64,000 nt of DNA from an uncultured Veillonellaceae bacterium (GTDB lineage: Bacteria; Bacillota; Negativicutes; Selenomonadales; Selenomonadaceae). Under the pieces are notes generated by a model, which saw only the letters and a list, made by a program, of their open reading frames with translations, was not told the DNA's origin and did not search any database. This document shows, piece after piece, positions 41,262-50,106 of the stretch; position 1 is the stretch's first letter; each line of letters begins with the position of its first letter. The DNA lies in NCBI GenBank assembly GCA_945949525.1, contig CAMFES010000001.1, forward strand, positions 35,323 through 99,322, written 5' to 3'. The translations under genes were made by a program, and so were the position numbers.

Positions 41262-42458
41262 ATGGATAAGATTTTAGAAATGTGTGATAAGCGCGCAAAG
41301 CTGTGGAATGATGCAAAGGCTTTCCTGGATTCCCATACTGATGGTGATGGCAAGCTCTCCGCTGAAGATGCTGCCGCCTATGAAAAGATGGAAGCCGATG
41401 TAGTTGAAATGAAGAAAGCTATTGACCGCCTTGAGCGTCAGGCTGCCATTGACCGTGAGCTGGATAAGCCTACTTCCAAGCCTATTGTTAATGAGCCACA
41501 GAAGGCAAAGCCTATGGGCGGTTTCCGTGCTACCGATGAATACAAGCAGGATATGCTGACTGCTATGCGTACCCGCTTCCGTGATATCAGCAATGTGCTG
41601 CAGGAGGGTAATGATCAGCAGGGCGGTTATCTGGTGCCGGTAGAGTATGATAAGCGCCTCGTTGATGTGCTGAACGAGGAAAATATCATGCGCAGCCTTG
41701 CTACCAAGATTACTACTTCTGGTGAGCACAAGATTAACATTGCAGCTACCAAGCCAGCTGCAGCATGGATTGAGGAGGGCGGTGCACTGTCCTTTGGTGA
41801 TGCTACCTTCGACCAGATTATGATGGATGCATATAAGCTTCATGTGGCTATTAAGGTTACTGAGGAGCTTCTCTATGATGCTGCCTTCAATCTTGAGGGC
41901 TATATCATTGACAACTTCGGCAAGGCACTGGCCAATGCTGAAGAAGATGCCTTCCTGAATGGTGATGGCAAGGGTAAGCCTATGGGTATCTTTGACACCA
42001 AGCAAGGCGGTCAGTATGGCACTACCACTTCTGCAGCATCTATCGGTGCAGACGATATCATCAATCTCGTCTACAATCTGAAGCGCCCATATCGCAAGAA
42101 TGCGGCTTTCATCACCAATGACAAGACTCTGGCAGCTCTTCGTAAGCTGAAGGACAACAATGGTGTATACCTCTGGCAGCCAGCTCTCACTGCAGGTGAG
42201 CCTGACCGTCTCTTTGGCTATGCAATCCATACTTCCCAGTTTGCACCTGAAGCCACAGCAGGCAAGGCGGCTATGGCCTTTGGTGATTTCTCCTACTATA
42301 ACATCGGTGACCGTGGTTCTCGTTCCATGCAGGAACTGAAGGAACTCTTTGCTGGCAACGGCATGGTAGGTTATGTGATGAAGGAGCGTGTGGATGGCCG
42401 CCTTATCCTTCCAGAGGCTGTTCAGATTCTGAAGATGAAGGGCACTGCTTCTTCCTAA
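41262..42458 (+). CDS. Major capsid protein (HK97 gp5-like)
   Basis: 398 residues from ATG 41262 (GGAGGAATG). The N-terminal ~100 residues are a charged coiled coil (the delta/scaffold domain, ending around PKAKPMGGFR). The HK97 fold then starts at GNDQQGGYLVPVEYDKRLVD. IEEGGALSFGDATFDQIMMDAYKLHVAIKV is the central region. Cleavage after the delta domain by the upstream protease is expected. Codon use is strongly biased to a few codons, as in highly expressed genes. Confidence 0.95.
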   Translation: MDKILEMCDKRAKLWNDAKAFLDSHTDGDGKLSAEDAAAYEKMEADVVEMKKAIDRLERQAAIDRELDKPTSKPIVNEPQKAKPMGGFRATDEYKQDMLTAMRTRFRDISNVLQEGNDQQGGYLVPVEYDKRLVDVLNEENIMRSLATKITTSGEHKINIAATKPAAAWIEEGGALSFGDATFDQIMMDAYKLHVAIKVTEELLYDAAFNLEGYIIDNFGKALANAEEDAFLNGDGKGKPMGIFDTKQGGQYGTTTSAASIGADDIINLVYNLKRPYRKNAAFITNDKTLAALRKLKDNNGVYLWQPALTAGEPDRLFGYAIHTSQFAPEATAGKAAMAFGDFSYYNIGDRGSRSMQELKELFAGNGMVGYVMKERVDGRLILPEAVQILKMKGTASS

Positions 42459-42471
42459 TGGGGTGAGGTAA

Positions 42472-42747
42472 ATGCTTGTCACTTTAGAAGAAGCAAAGGA
42501 ATATTTGAGGATTGATGGAGAATACGATGATGGGCTGATTGATGGCCTTATTGCCACAGCTCAGAGTTTGTGCCTTACAATCCTTCGTAAAGAGGAGCAG
42601 GATTTGGCTGGGGACGAACCCCAGCTGAAGACTGCAGTTTTTTATGCTGTGGCATATCTCTATGAGCATCGCGAGGAAGCCGACCACAAGGGTCTGGCAT
42701 TGACCCTTCGTGCACTTCTGGCTGGGCTTCGGAGGGAGGAATTCTAA
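42472..42747 (+). CDS. Head-tail connector (gp6-like)
   Basis: 91 residues, helical, beginning MLVTLEEAKEYLRIDGEYDDGLIDGLI. That is the standard opening of HK97 gp6/YqbG-type adaptor proteins that ring the portal. It overlaps the next gene by one base. Confidence 0.85.
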   Translation: MLVTLEEAKEYLRIDGEYDDGLIDGLIATAQSLCLTILRKEEQDLAGDEPQLKTAVFYAVAYLYEHREEADHKGLALTLRALLAGLRREEF

Positions 42748-43061
42748 TGAAAATAGCAAGGCTACGTCATCGTGTGACGCTTTTAAAGCCAATAAGGGCA
42801 CCGGATGAATATGGCGGTGCAAGGGTTGAATATGAGAAAGTTGCTGTGAGCTGGGCGGATTTTCTTCGTCCAAACTTCGGTCACCAGAATCTGCAAGGTT
42901 CATCTGATGTGCTTGTTATTTCTCAGGGTATAAGGCTTCGTAAAACTACAGTGGAGCGTGGCTGGAGAGTGCAGCAAGGAGAAAGAATCTTTGATGTGCT
43001 GGATGTAGATGAGTCTGTTCCTGGAGAAGTTATTCTTACAACGCAGGAGGTTGAACGCTGA
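42747..43061 (+). CDS. Head-tail joining protein (head closure)
   Basis: 104 residues with a beta-rich fold. The opening LRHRVTLLKPIRAPDEYGGARVEYE and the end VPGEVILTTQEVER match the SPP1 gp16/HK97 gp7-type stopper family, which closes the head after packaging. Confidence 0.85.
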   Translation: MKIARLRHRVTLLKPIRAPDEYGGARVEYEKVAVSWADFLRPNFGHQNLQGSSDVLVISQGIRLRKTTVERGWRVQQGERIFDVLDVDESVPGEVILTTQEVER

Positions 43062-43504
43062 TGGCTAGAAAGTTTTGGGTCAATACTAACCGAAATGCTA
43101 CTGTAACTAAAGCTATCAAGGACATAGATAAGTATTCTGTTTCTGCTCAGGAAAGAATAAAATCTGCTATCATAGCATCTACAGCAGATGTGCATAATGG
43201 TGCAAAATCAAGAGTGCCTGTTAAAACAGGAGCACTGAAGAAATCTATAGATTCTGATATATCCAAGGATGGGCTTTCAGGCTATGTGTTTTCTAAATCT
43301 CCTGTAGCTCACCTTATAGAATTTGGCGTATCTGCCTCTTATGTTGAACCACAGAAAGCCAAGGCACTGAAGATTGGAGAAGGCTTTGCTGCTCATGCAC
43401 TTATCCCGGAGCGTAAGGCAAAGCCCTTCATGCGCCCTGCGGCTGACAGCGAAAAGCAGAATCTTGAAAGAAGGATAAAGGAGGCAATTGATGGCAAGGC
43501 TTAA
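43061..43504 (+). CDS. Neck/tail protein (HK97 gp10-like)
   Basis: 147 residues. The central AKSRVPVKTGALKKSIDSDI and APVAHLIEFG-like segment (SPVAHLIEFGV), with KPFMRPAADSEKQ at the end, identify the HK97 gp10 family involved in head-tail joining. Confidence 0.88.
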   Translation: MARKFWVNTNRNATVTKAIKDIDKYSVSAQERIKSAIIASTADVHNGAKSRVPVKTGALKKSIDSDISKDGLSGYVFSKSPVAHLIEFGVSASYVEPQKAKALKIGEGFAAHALIPERKAKPFMRPAADSEKQNLERRIKEAIDGKA

Positions 43505-43901
43505 GACAAGGGTTCCCATACTTGCTGTCCAGAAGGGATTAGTATCACTTCTTAAGGCTGGGCAGTCCACTAAAATTTATGACGATGTTGTTCCTAAAGC
43601 TAAACTCCCGTATATAAGCATAGGGGCAATAAATGTAAAACCTAATGGAAGCAAGGACAGTGCAATCTATGATGTATCTGTCCAGCTTCATCTCTGGTCA
43701 GACTACCAGGGAAAATTTGAGATCAATTCCATGATGAACGATGTGGCCACGGTGCTGTCCTATGCACCTATAGACACATCAGCGGATGGCTTCAGTATTA
43801 TTTCTCAAGAAACAGATTTCTTTGAGGTCTTTTCCGAAGAAGTCCATGGCTATCATGGAGTAATAACTGTAGTTATAACAATACAGGATATGGAGGTATA
43901 G
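43491..43901 (+). CDS. Tail completion protein (DUF3168, gp17-like)
   Basis: 136 residues from ATG 43491, preferred over TTG 43488 because AAGGAGG is 7 bases upstream. The segment PYISIGAINVKPNGSKDSAIYDV and a beta-strand end are typical of DUF3168. Such proteins cap the tail tube at the head-proximal end. Confidence 0.83.
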   Translation: MARLKTRVPILAVQKGLVSLLKAGQSTKIYDDVVPKAKLPYISIGAINVKPNGSKDSAIYDVSVQLHLWSDYQGKFEINSMMNDVATVLSYAPIDTSADGFSIISQETDFFEVFSEEVHGYHGVITVVITIQDMEV

Positions 43902-43905
43902 AAAA

Positions 43906-44409
43906 ATGGCTACTACATTGGATAATATTAACCTGCCATCCAACCCTGACCTTGGGGCGGCAGAGGTAGGCAAGGATTTTCTGCTTTTCGTTAATACCGG
44001 CACAGTCAGCACTCCCGAATGGCAGATGATTGGCGGTCAGCGTAATTCTGGCCTTACCCGTCAGGCTGAAACCATTGATGTATCGCATAAGACATCCGGC
44101 GGATGGTCTGCAACAAAGGCAGGACTTAGAAGCTGGAGCATTGACCTTTCTGGCCTTGTGCTGTTGCAGGATATTGGTGTTCATGCACTGGCTAAGGCTT
44201 TTGAGGAAGGCAAGGATGTGTTCCTGAAGCTCAAGTATCCGGATGATTCCTATCGTACAGGCTGGGCATCTGTAACCGAGTTTTCTTTGGACATTCCGCA
44301 TGATGGGGCGGCTACCATTTCTGGTACTCTTTCCGGTAATGGTATTCTTTCTGGTCTTACCAAGGATAGTGCTCCATCCACTACATCTGCAGGAGGTACT
44401 AAGGCATGA
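43906..44409 (+). CDS. Major tail protein (tail tube)
   Basis: 167 residues. WQMIGGQRNSGLTRQAETIDVSHKTS and GWSATKAGLRSWSIDLSG are diagnostic of the TP901-1/phi13 family of tail tube subunits. It ends in a low-complexity Ser/Thr/Gly tail. The next gene starts within its stop codon. Confidence 0.92.
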   Translation: MATTLDNINLPSNPDLGAAEVGKDFLLFVNTGTVSTPEWQMIGGQRNSGLTRQAETIDVSHKTSGGWSATKAGLRSWSIDLSGLVLLQDIGVHALAKAFEEGKDVFLKLKYPDDSYRTGWASVTEFSLDIPHDGAATISGTLSGNGILSGLTKDSAPSTTSAGGTKA

Positions 44410-44741
44410 AGAAATCAGTAGAATTTAAGCTTTGCGGCAAGGAAGCAAAGCTGGAGTTTAACATCATGAGGCTCGCCAAGTTTGAAAAAGCACTTGGACA
44501 GAGCCTTTTTTACATTATGAGCACCAATGGTATCCTGCGTTCTATGGATATCAATTTTACCATTGCGGGCCTTGCTTATGGCCTTGAGAAGGAGCTGACT
44601 ATTGAGGAAGCAGCAGATACCATCCAGAAGCACTGCGATGAGGGCGGCATTCTCGATGATATCAATGACGCAATCTATCGGGGGATTATTGCTTCTGGCC
44701 TTTTTATCAAGGCCGCAGCAAAGGAAGCGGCAGAAGAGTAA
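44406..44741 (+). CDS. Tail assembly chaperone, first part (gpG-like)
   Basis: 111 residues, GTA gp11-type, with KLEFNIMRLAKFEKALGQSL and a helical end rich in Ala/Lys (KAAAKEAAEE). The position between the tail tube and tape measure genes is that of lambda gpG. A -1 shift near the end would join it to the following frame. Confidence 0.75.
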   Translation: MKKSVEFKLCGKEAKLEFNIMRLAKFEKALGQSLFYIMSTNGILRSMDINFTIAGLAYGLEKELTIEEAADTIQKHCDEGGILDDINDAIYRGIIASGLFIKAAAKEAAEE

Positions 44742-44788
44742 AGAGCTTTGAAGAGTGGGCGGATGAGGCAGAGAAGCTGGCATATAGT

Positions 44789-45049
44789 ATGCTCTGCTTG
44801 AAACCGCGGGAATTTGAGGAGCTTCAGCCGGGAGAGTTCTATAAGCTGTCAGAAGGATATGAAATAAGGCATGACGCGGAAGTGACCGCCCATGCCTATT
44901 TTGTATCTAATCTTATGAACCTCTTTGGTAAATCCTTGAAGCAGAATATGTCCGTGGATAGACTGGCTAAACCGTTAAGGTTGAGGGAAACAGACTCATC
45001 ATCTCGTGATGAGGACGAGCAATATTTAAGAGAAAAATTCGGGCTGTAA
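44789..45049 (+). CDS. Tail assembly chaperone, second part (gpT-like)
   Basis: 86 residues from ATG 44789. The frame has no stop upstream back into the 3' end of the preceding gene, and that upstream reading (KSFEEWADEAEKLAY) looks protein-like. It therefore probably continues the chaperone by a programmed -1 shift, as in lambda G-GT. CTTTTTA at about 44699 is a candidate slip site. No convincing ribosome-binding site precedes 44789. Confidence 0.65.
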   Translation: MLCLKPREFEELQPGEFYKLSEGYEIRHDAEVTAHAYFVSNLMNLFGKSLKQNMSVDRLAKPLRLRETDSSSRDEDEQYLREKFGL

Positions 45050-45061
45050 GGAGGGAGCAGA

Positions 45062-48000
45062 ATGTCAGTAATATCAAGCCTGATGGTAAAAATAGGAGCG
45101 GATTCATCTGGACTTAAGAAGGAATTATCTAATGCCCAGGCTGCCATTAACAGCTCCTTTGATACAGCTGCTGTAAATAAATTCAGTTCCCATGTGGAGC
45201 AGAGTGCAAAGCAGGTAGAAGGGCTTATCGGTAAGGTAAAGACATTTGCTGCTGTGGCTGCTGCAGGTTTTGGGCTTTCAAGCTTCATAAAAGGCACAGC
45301 AGAAGCCGGGGATAACCTTTACAGGCTGTCTCAGAGGATACACATTACAGCTGCTGAAGCCGGAATGCTCTCTAAGATCATGAGCCTTACGGGCGGTGAT
45401 GTGGGAAGCCTTTCTACAGCTATGATGCGTCTGGATAAATCCTTTACGGCATCCAGCGAGGATGGAGAAAAGACCAGGCAGATTTTAAGTGCTGTTGGTG
45501 TGTCATTAACAGATACAACTGGGCGGTTATTGCCTATAAATGAGCAGCTTAAATCTTTAGCCGAGGGCTATAAAAAGGCAACGGCCGCAGGCTATGGGCA
45601 GGAATTTGTCATGAACACATTAGGTGTTCGTGGCATGGCCCTTGTGTCTACTTTGGAGCAGTACAATGAAGCTGCAGAAGCTGCGGGCAAGGTGAAAAGC
45701 GTAGGGATGAACCCGAAGGAAATGCATGAGCTTAACATGCAGCTTAAGATTATGCAGATGGAGGCCTCCCAGATTTCTACTGCCATGGTTCTAGGCTTTG
45801 GGCCAATCCTGCAGGAGTTCCTTCCAGGCATTATGACTGGCCTTCAGCAGACTGCTTTGTTCCTGAAGGCGAATAAGACTGAGATTGCAGGAGTCACCAA
45901 GGCTGCTGTTGAGTTCTATGCAGTAATGAAGGGCATCAGCATATTGGGAAAAGCTGCTGCTTCCATGCAGGCATTCTGGGCATCCATAAGGGTATCCGCA
46001 ACTCAGACCACAGCTGTGGAGACAGCTGCCAGCAATGAGCTAACCGCAAAACAGATAGCCAATATCAATAAGGTGGTGGCTAGGTCTGAGGCAGCATATC
46101 TAAAAATGCAGAATGATGCCATCAAGGCCGCCCAGAAGGAGGGCCTGGCATCTGATGAAGCAAGGATGGTACTGGAAAAGAACCTTCTTCGTATTCAGAC
46201 TGAGTCGGAAGCTGCCTCTGCTCGGATCAGGCTTGCCTTTGAAAAACACTTCAGAGGTATAAATGTGGCAGCAGCTGAGATGGCAGCTGGGGTCAATACT
46301 TCTCTTGCAGCTACTGCCAAGGGAACAGCAACGGCAACAGCAGGTGAAGCTGTGCTTACCAAGGCTATTATGGCTGAAGGGGCTGCAGCCACAACTGCAG
46401 GAGCAGCCAATGTTGCGGCTAAGACCACAGCTACAAGGGCTACTGCGACACAGACCACAGCTACCACGGCTCTTGCAGCAGCCCATGTGGCAGAAGGAAA
46501 TGCAGCGGCTGCGGCTGGTGCAAAATCCATAACCTTTTCGGCCACAGCCCTTCGAGGGGTAAAGGCTCTGCAGGCGGGTGTGCTTGCACTAACTGGCGGA
46601 TGGATTGGCTTAGCAGCTGCCATTGCCTATGCAGGATATTGCCTTTACGAGTACAATTCGGAAAAGCTGCATCAGGAAAAAGAGCATACCTACAATGTGG
46701 ATGGTTTTGATTATGAAGAAAAGAATGGCTATTTCTATACAAAAGACAGGATAAATCCTGATTGGCAGCCTGACCTATCAAATGAATACAGTTACCTTGA
46801 TGAGAACCGCATTATTAAGGGCGGTGAGCTGGTAACAGATGAAGCCCTTAATGAAAAGCTCCAGTCTGCATGGTGGGAGCGCCACAAGGATGATGAGGAC
46901 TACAAGGCACAGCTTGAAAAGGAAGCGGCTGAGAAAAGATTAGCTGAGTCTGATGCCAAGCTTGCGGAACTCATGCAGAACCTTAATGCAGGAGATGTAA
47001 GCAGTTCAGAAAAAGCATCTAGCGCAGTAAAAGATGTATCTTACAAAGTTGATGTGCCTATTGGTGAGGATGTCGTAACTTCTGCCATGAATCATCTGGG
47101 GGAGTCTTGGGGCGAAAATACCTGCTCAATATTTGCATCTTCAATGCTTGAGGAAGCGGGTATCTATGGCTTGTCAGATCCTAATGGAGATAATATGGCT
47201 CAAAAGGCAGGTGCTGCCTACCATGACAAGAACGATGGGTACCAGCCGAAAGCCGGAGATATTATCGAGTGGAGAGGTCATGTAGGTATCTATGATGGTG
47301 CTGGCGGTTATATTGCCAGCAATACTAAAACCGGTATCCACCATGGTTCCATGGAAGAAGCAGAGGATTGGTTTGGTCCGGTAGAGGGGTATATAAGCAC
47401 AGCTGAGTATACCGGCAATCAGACTGTGACCAAGACCATGGGTGAGGATGCTAAAAAGGTGGAGGATGCTGTTCAGAAGCTCAATAAGGCAAAAGAGGAT
47501 GCAGCAAGGCTTTTTGCTTCCATGGAAAATGAGATAGGCAGGGAGACTAAATCTGATTATGCTTACCAGATGGATCAGTTGGATAACAACATTCGTAAAA
47601 AACAGCTGGAGATAAATGAAATCAAGGCTGCAGGGGCTGATGTGACCCTTCTTGAAAGTGAGCTGTCAGATTATAAATCTGTGCTGGAAGCAAAGATTGT
47701 TAAAAGCTGGAAGGAAGCTAATGAAGATATTATCTCTGACACAGCTAAGACTATAGCAGAGGTTGAAAGCGATTATCGTACTCTGGCTGAAGAGGAATAC
47801 CGCATCACAATGCAGAGGCTTCAGAGAGAACGTGAAGATAAGGAAAAGGAAGTCCTTAGAAATAGGGAAGATGCCGAGTCAATGCTGAATATTGATCGCT
47901 GGTATGCTGCTGAAGCTGCAAAGGCTATGGATGACAAAAACAAGGCCATACGGGACAGTTTAAAAAAGACACTCGAGGATTTGAGAACTCTTGGTGATAT

Positions 48001-48778
48001 GGCAAAAATCAAGGTTGCCCTGCAGTCTGATGATGCCAGGAACATGATGGTGCTTCAGGGACAGCAGGCTATAGCTGACCAGTATATTGCTATCTGGAAG
48101 GAAGCCCATAAAACCAATGAGGAAATGGTTGCAGACCTGGCATCAAGCGTTAATTCCAATCTTGCATCAACGCTGAAGAATTTTATTCAGGGGTCTGCTA
48201 CAGCCATGGATGTGGTTCATGACCTTGGCAATACAATCCTCAGTACCATTGCTGAAATCGTGGCAAAGAAGGCTGCGGCACAGATGGTAACTTCCATTTT
48301 TGGTATCAGTTTCAGTTATGGCGGTGAACTTCCGGGCTTTGCTTCGGGCGGTGCTCTGGCAGGCGGCCTGATTGAGGGTGCTGGTACAGGAACATCGGAC
48401 AGCATTCTGGCATACCTTGAGAGCACAGGGCATTTCGTAAGGCTGTCTGATGGTGAGTTTGTCATGACGGCTGAAGCCACAAGGAAGAACCGCCCGATGC
48501 TTGAAGCTATGAATAAGGGCGCATTCAGGAATGGTGGTGCAATATATGCTCCATCTATTCCGGGTGGTTTCAGCTATACCTCTGCAGGAAATTCTGCTTC
48601 ACAGCAGAAAGCGGGCATTATCGTCAATATCACTAATAACACCGACAGTCAGGTAACAGCAACTGAGGGCGGTTTTGACCAACAGGCCCAGAGGTTCATC
48701 CTGGATGTGGTTATTGACGGAGCACAAAGGAATGTAAACGGATTCGGTTCTAATCTCAGAACCATGATGGGGAGTTAG
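45062..48778 (+). CDS. Tail tape measure protein with embedded NlpC/P60-like domain
   Basis: 1238 residues. Long Ala-rich helical regions with two or three hydrophobic stretches (about 60-80, 510-530) are typical. Residues about 662-781 form a cysteine peptidase-like domain: NTCSIFASSM with Cys near 687, and WRGHVGIYDG with His near 739. It could cut cell wall peptides during DNA entry. The C-terminus has Gly-rich GGELPGFASGGALAGG repeats usual in tape measure proteins. Tail length should scale with the helical part. Confidence 0.93.
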   Translation: MSVISSLMVKIGADSSGLKKELSNAQAAINSSFDTAAVNKFSSHVEQSAKQVEGLIGKVKTFAAVAAAGFGLSSFIKGTAEAGDNLYRLSQRIHITAAEAGMLSKIMSLTGGDVGSLSTAMMRLDKSFTASSEDGEKTRQILSAVGVSLTDTTGRLLPINEQLKSLAEGYKKATAAGYGQEFVMNTLGVRGMALVSTLEQYNEAAEAAGKVKSVGMNPKEMHELNMQLKIMQMEASQISTAMVLGFGPILQEFLPGIMTGLQQTALFLKANKTEIAGVTKAAVEFYAVMKGISILGKAAASMQAFWASIRVSATQTTAVETAASNELTAKQIANINKVVARSEAAYLKMQNDAIKAAQKEGLASDEARMVLEKNLLRIQTESEAASARIRLAFEKHFRGINVAAAEMAAGVNTSLAATAKGTATATAGEAVLTKAIMAEGAAATTAGAANVAAKTTATRATATQTTATTALAAAHVAEGNAAAAAGAKSITFSATALRGVKALQAGVLALTGGWIGLAAAIAYAGYCLYEYNSEKLHQEKEHTYNVDGFDYEEKNGYFYTKDRINPDWQPDLSNEYSYLDENRIIKGGELVTDEALNEKLQSAWWERHKDDEDYKAQLEKEAAEKRLAESDAKLAELMQNLNAGDVSSSEKASSAVKDVSYKVDVPIGEDVVTSAMNHLGESWGENTCSIFASSMLEEAGIYGLSDPNGDNMAQKAGAAYHDKNDGYQPKAGDIIEWRGHVGIYDGAGGYIASNTKTGIHHGSMEEAEDWFGPVEGYISTAEYTGNQTVTKTMGEDAKKVEDAVQKLNKAKEDAARLFASMENEIGRETKSDYAYQMDQLDNNIRKKQLEINEIKAAGADVTLLESELSDYKSVLEAKIVKSWKEANEDIISDTAKTIAEVESDYRTLAEEEYRITMQRLQREREDKEKEVLRNREDAESMLNIDRWYAAEAAKAMDDKNKAIRDSLKKTLEDLRTLGDMAKIKVALQSDDARNMMVLQGQQAIADQYIAIWKEAHKTNEEMVADLASSVNSNLASTLKNFIQGSATAMDVVHDLGNTILSTIAEIVAKKAAAQMVTSIFGISFSYGGELPGFASGGALAGGLIEGAGTGTSDSILAYLESTGHFVRLSDGEFVMTAEATRKNRPMLEAMNKGAFRNGGAIYAPSIPGGFSYTSAGNSASQQKAGIIVNITNNTDSQVTATEGGFDQQAQRFILDVVIDGAQRNVNGFGSNLRTMMGS

Positions 48779-48780
48779 CT

Positions 48781-49140
48781 ATGTTAAGTTTTCCGGATAT
48801 AGAACCAAATATCTCAGCAGCTGATTCCTGCGGGGACAGCTACAAGATGTCTATAAAGGACAGCACTGTTTCAACAACCACAGACGCCAATTATAAGCAG
48901 ACAAGGCCACGCACTACTAGGATGGTAGCTGTGTGGTCTTTTTCGTGGGTTGCGCTGTCTGACGATGATTTTTCAAGGATTACGGATTTCTTCAGGAAGG
49001 TAGGCACCTTTCAGAAGTTTGAATTCAGGAACCCTGCCAATAATAAGGTTATGGTGGTGCGCTTCTCAGAAGCGCTGACTAATTGGCAGTATGTCCATCC
49101 TTACGGATGGCAGGGCAGCCTGAAGTTTGAGGAGGTGTAG
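48781..49140 (+). CDS. Minor tail protein, lambda M-like
   Basis: 119 residues of beta-rich sequence (RMVAVWSFSWVALSDDDFSRITDFFRK). It starts 2 bases after the tape measure gene and precedes L-, K- and J-like genes. Position and size fit the tail-tip protein M class; sequence recognition is weaker. Confidence 0.7.
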   Translation: MLSFPDIEPNISAADSCGDSYKMSIKDSTVSTTTDANYKQTRPRTTRMVAVWSFSWVALSDDDFSRITDFFRKVGTFQKFEFRNPANNKVMVVRFSEALTNWQYVHPYGWQGSLKFEEV

Positions 49141-49143
49141 CTT

Positions 49144-49728
49144 ATGCAGGTCTGGTCACAGGCAGCAACGCTGGCAAAGAACAGCCTTGCATCAGATACA
49201 CCTTTCCTGCTGCTGGTTGAGGTTATTTCAAAGGAATTGGCAGAACCTATATGCCTTGTCAGGAATACTGAGAATATTGTATGGCGGGATAAGGTCTGGA
49301 CAGCCTTTCCTGTGGAAATTGAATCCACCTCAGAGGATGGGAAGACAATCCCGTCCATCAATATCCGTATCAGCAACTGTGGCGGCATGATAGGAAGCTA
49401 TATCCAGCAGTATAACGGCCTTGTGGACTCCGAGGTAAGGATTTATGTGGTGCTGGCTAGTAACCTTGCTGTGCCAGATGCCGAGTTTGAGCTTGCCTTC
49501 ATGATTACGGAGGCAAAGTACACAGAGCAGTGGATTACCTTTATCTTAGGGGCAAGCCCGGAAATGGTTAATCGTTTTCCAAGGTTCAGGTACAACAAGA
49601 ATTTCTGCCCCTTTGCATGCGGGGATATCCGCTGCGGATATACCGGCAAGGAAAGGTGCATAAACACACTTGAAACCTGCCTGATACCTAAGAGATTTGG
49701 CGGAGAGCCAGGGATGGTGAGTGCGTGA
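49144..49728 (+). CDS. Minor tail protein, lambda L-like (DUF1833-type)
   Basis: 194 residues. The N-terminal part is beta-rich. The C-terminal part has Cys residues in NFCPFACGDIRCGYTG followed by RCINTLETC. Lambda gpL carries a C-terminal iron-sulfur cluster bound by cysteines, and this spacing is compatible. It belongs to the tail tip complex that joins the tube to the J-like fibre. Confidence 0.8.
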   Translation: MQVWSQAATLAKNSLASDTPFLLLVEVISKELAEPICLVRNTENIVWRDKVWTAFPVEIESTSEDGKTIPSINIRISNCGGMIGSYIQQYNGLVDSEVRIYVVLASNLAVPDAEFELAFMITEAKYTEQWITFILGASPEMVNRFPRFRYNKNFCPFACGDIRCGYTGKERCINTLETCLIPKRFGGEPGMVSA

Positions 49729-50102
49729 TGTATGAGGATTTGATAGGAGTGCCCTTCATGGATGGTGGAAGGGACAAAAATGGTATGGACTGCTGGGGGC
49801 TTGTAAGGGAATGCTTCAAAAGGCAGGGCATTGCTGTGAAGGATTATGGAATCTCAGCAGCAGAGGAACTGAAAATATCAGAGCAGATGAAAAAGGAGCG
49901 CCCTTATTGGGAAAAGCTGGATGAGCCAAGGGATGGCTGTTTAGTGCTTATAAGGACGGAGCCTAAGCTATGGGCAAACCATGTAGGTATCTACATTGGA
50001 AATGGCAGGTTTATTCATGCATACCTTATGGCAGGGGTCTGCGTATCAACAATTAAGAGGTGGAAAAGCCACATCGTTGGCTATTATTATCCAAGGAAGT
50101 GA
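49725..50102 (+). CDS. NlpC/P60 tail peptidase, lambda K-like
   Basis: 125 residues. KNGMDCWGLVRECFKRQGI holds the nucleophilic Cys, and WANHVGIYIGNGRFIHA the catalytic His. The NlpC/P60 fold cleaves peptidoglycan peptides. It overlaps the previous gene by 4 bases (ATGA). Confidence 0.9.
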   Translation: MMYEDLIGVPFMDGGRDKNGMDCWGLVRECFKRQGIAVKDYGISAAEELKISEQMKKERPYWEKLDEPRDGCLVLIRTEPKLWANHVGIYIGNGRFIHAYLMAGVCVSTIKRWKSHIVGYYYPRK

Positions 50103-50106
50103 TTAG

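Noticed and set aside
41274-42557. 427-residue open frame on the minus strand across the capsid gene
   Set aside because: It is fully antisense to the clearly recognisable HK97 capsid gene and arises from that gene's strong codon bias; the product resembles nothing.
46263-46532. Repetitive GCA/ACA-rich tract resembling a repeat array
   Set aside because: It is irregular codon-level repetition coding for Ala/Thr in the tape measure protein, not a CRISPR or tandem array.
46195-46623. Ala-rich minus-strand frame inside the tape measure gene
   Set aside because: Shadow of the low-complexity Ala/Thr-rich part of the tape measure protein.
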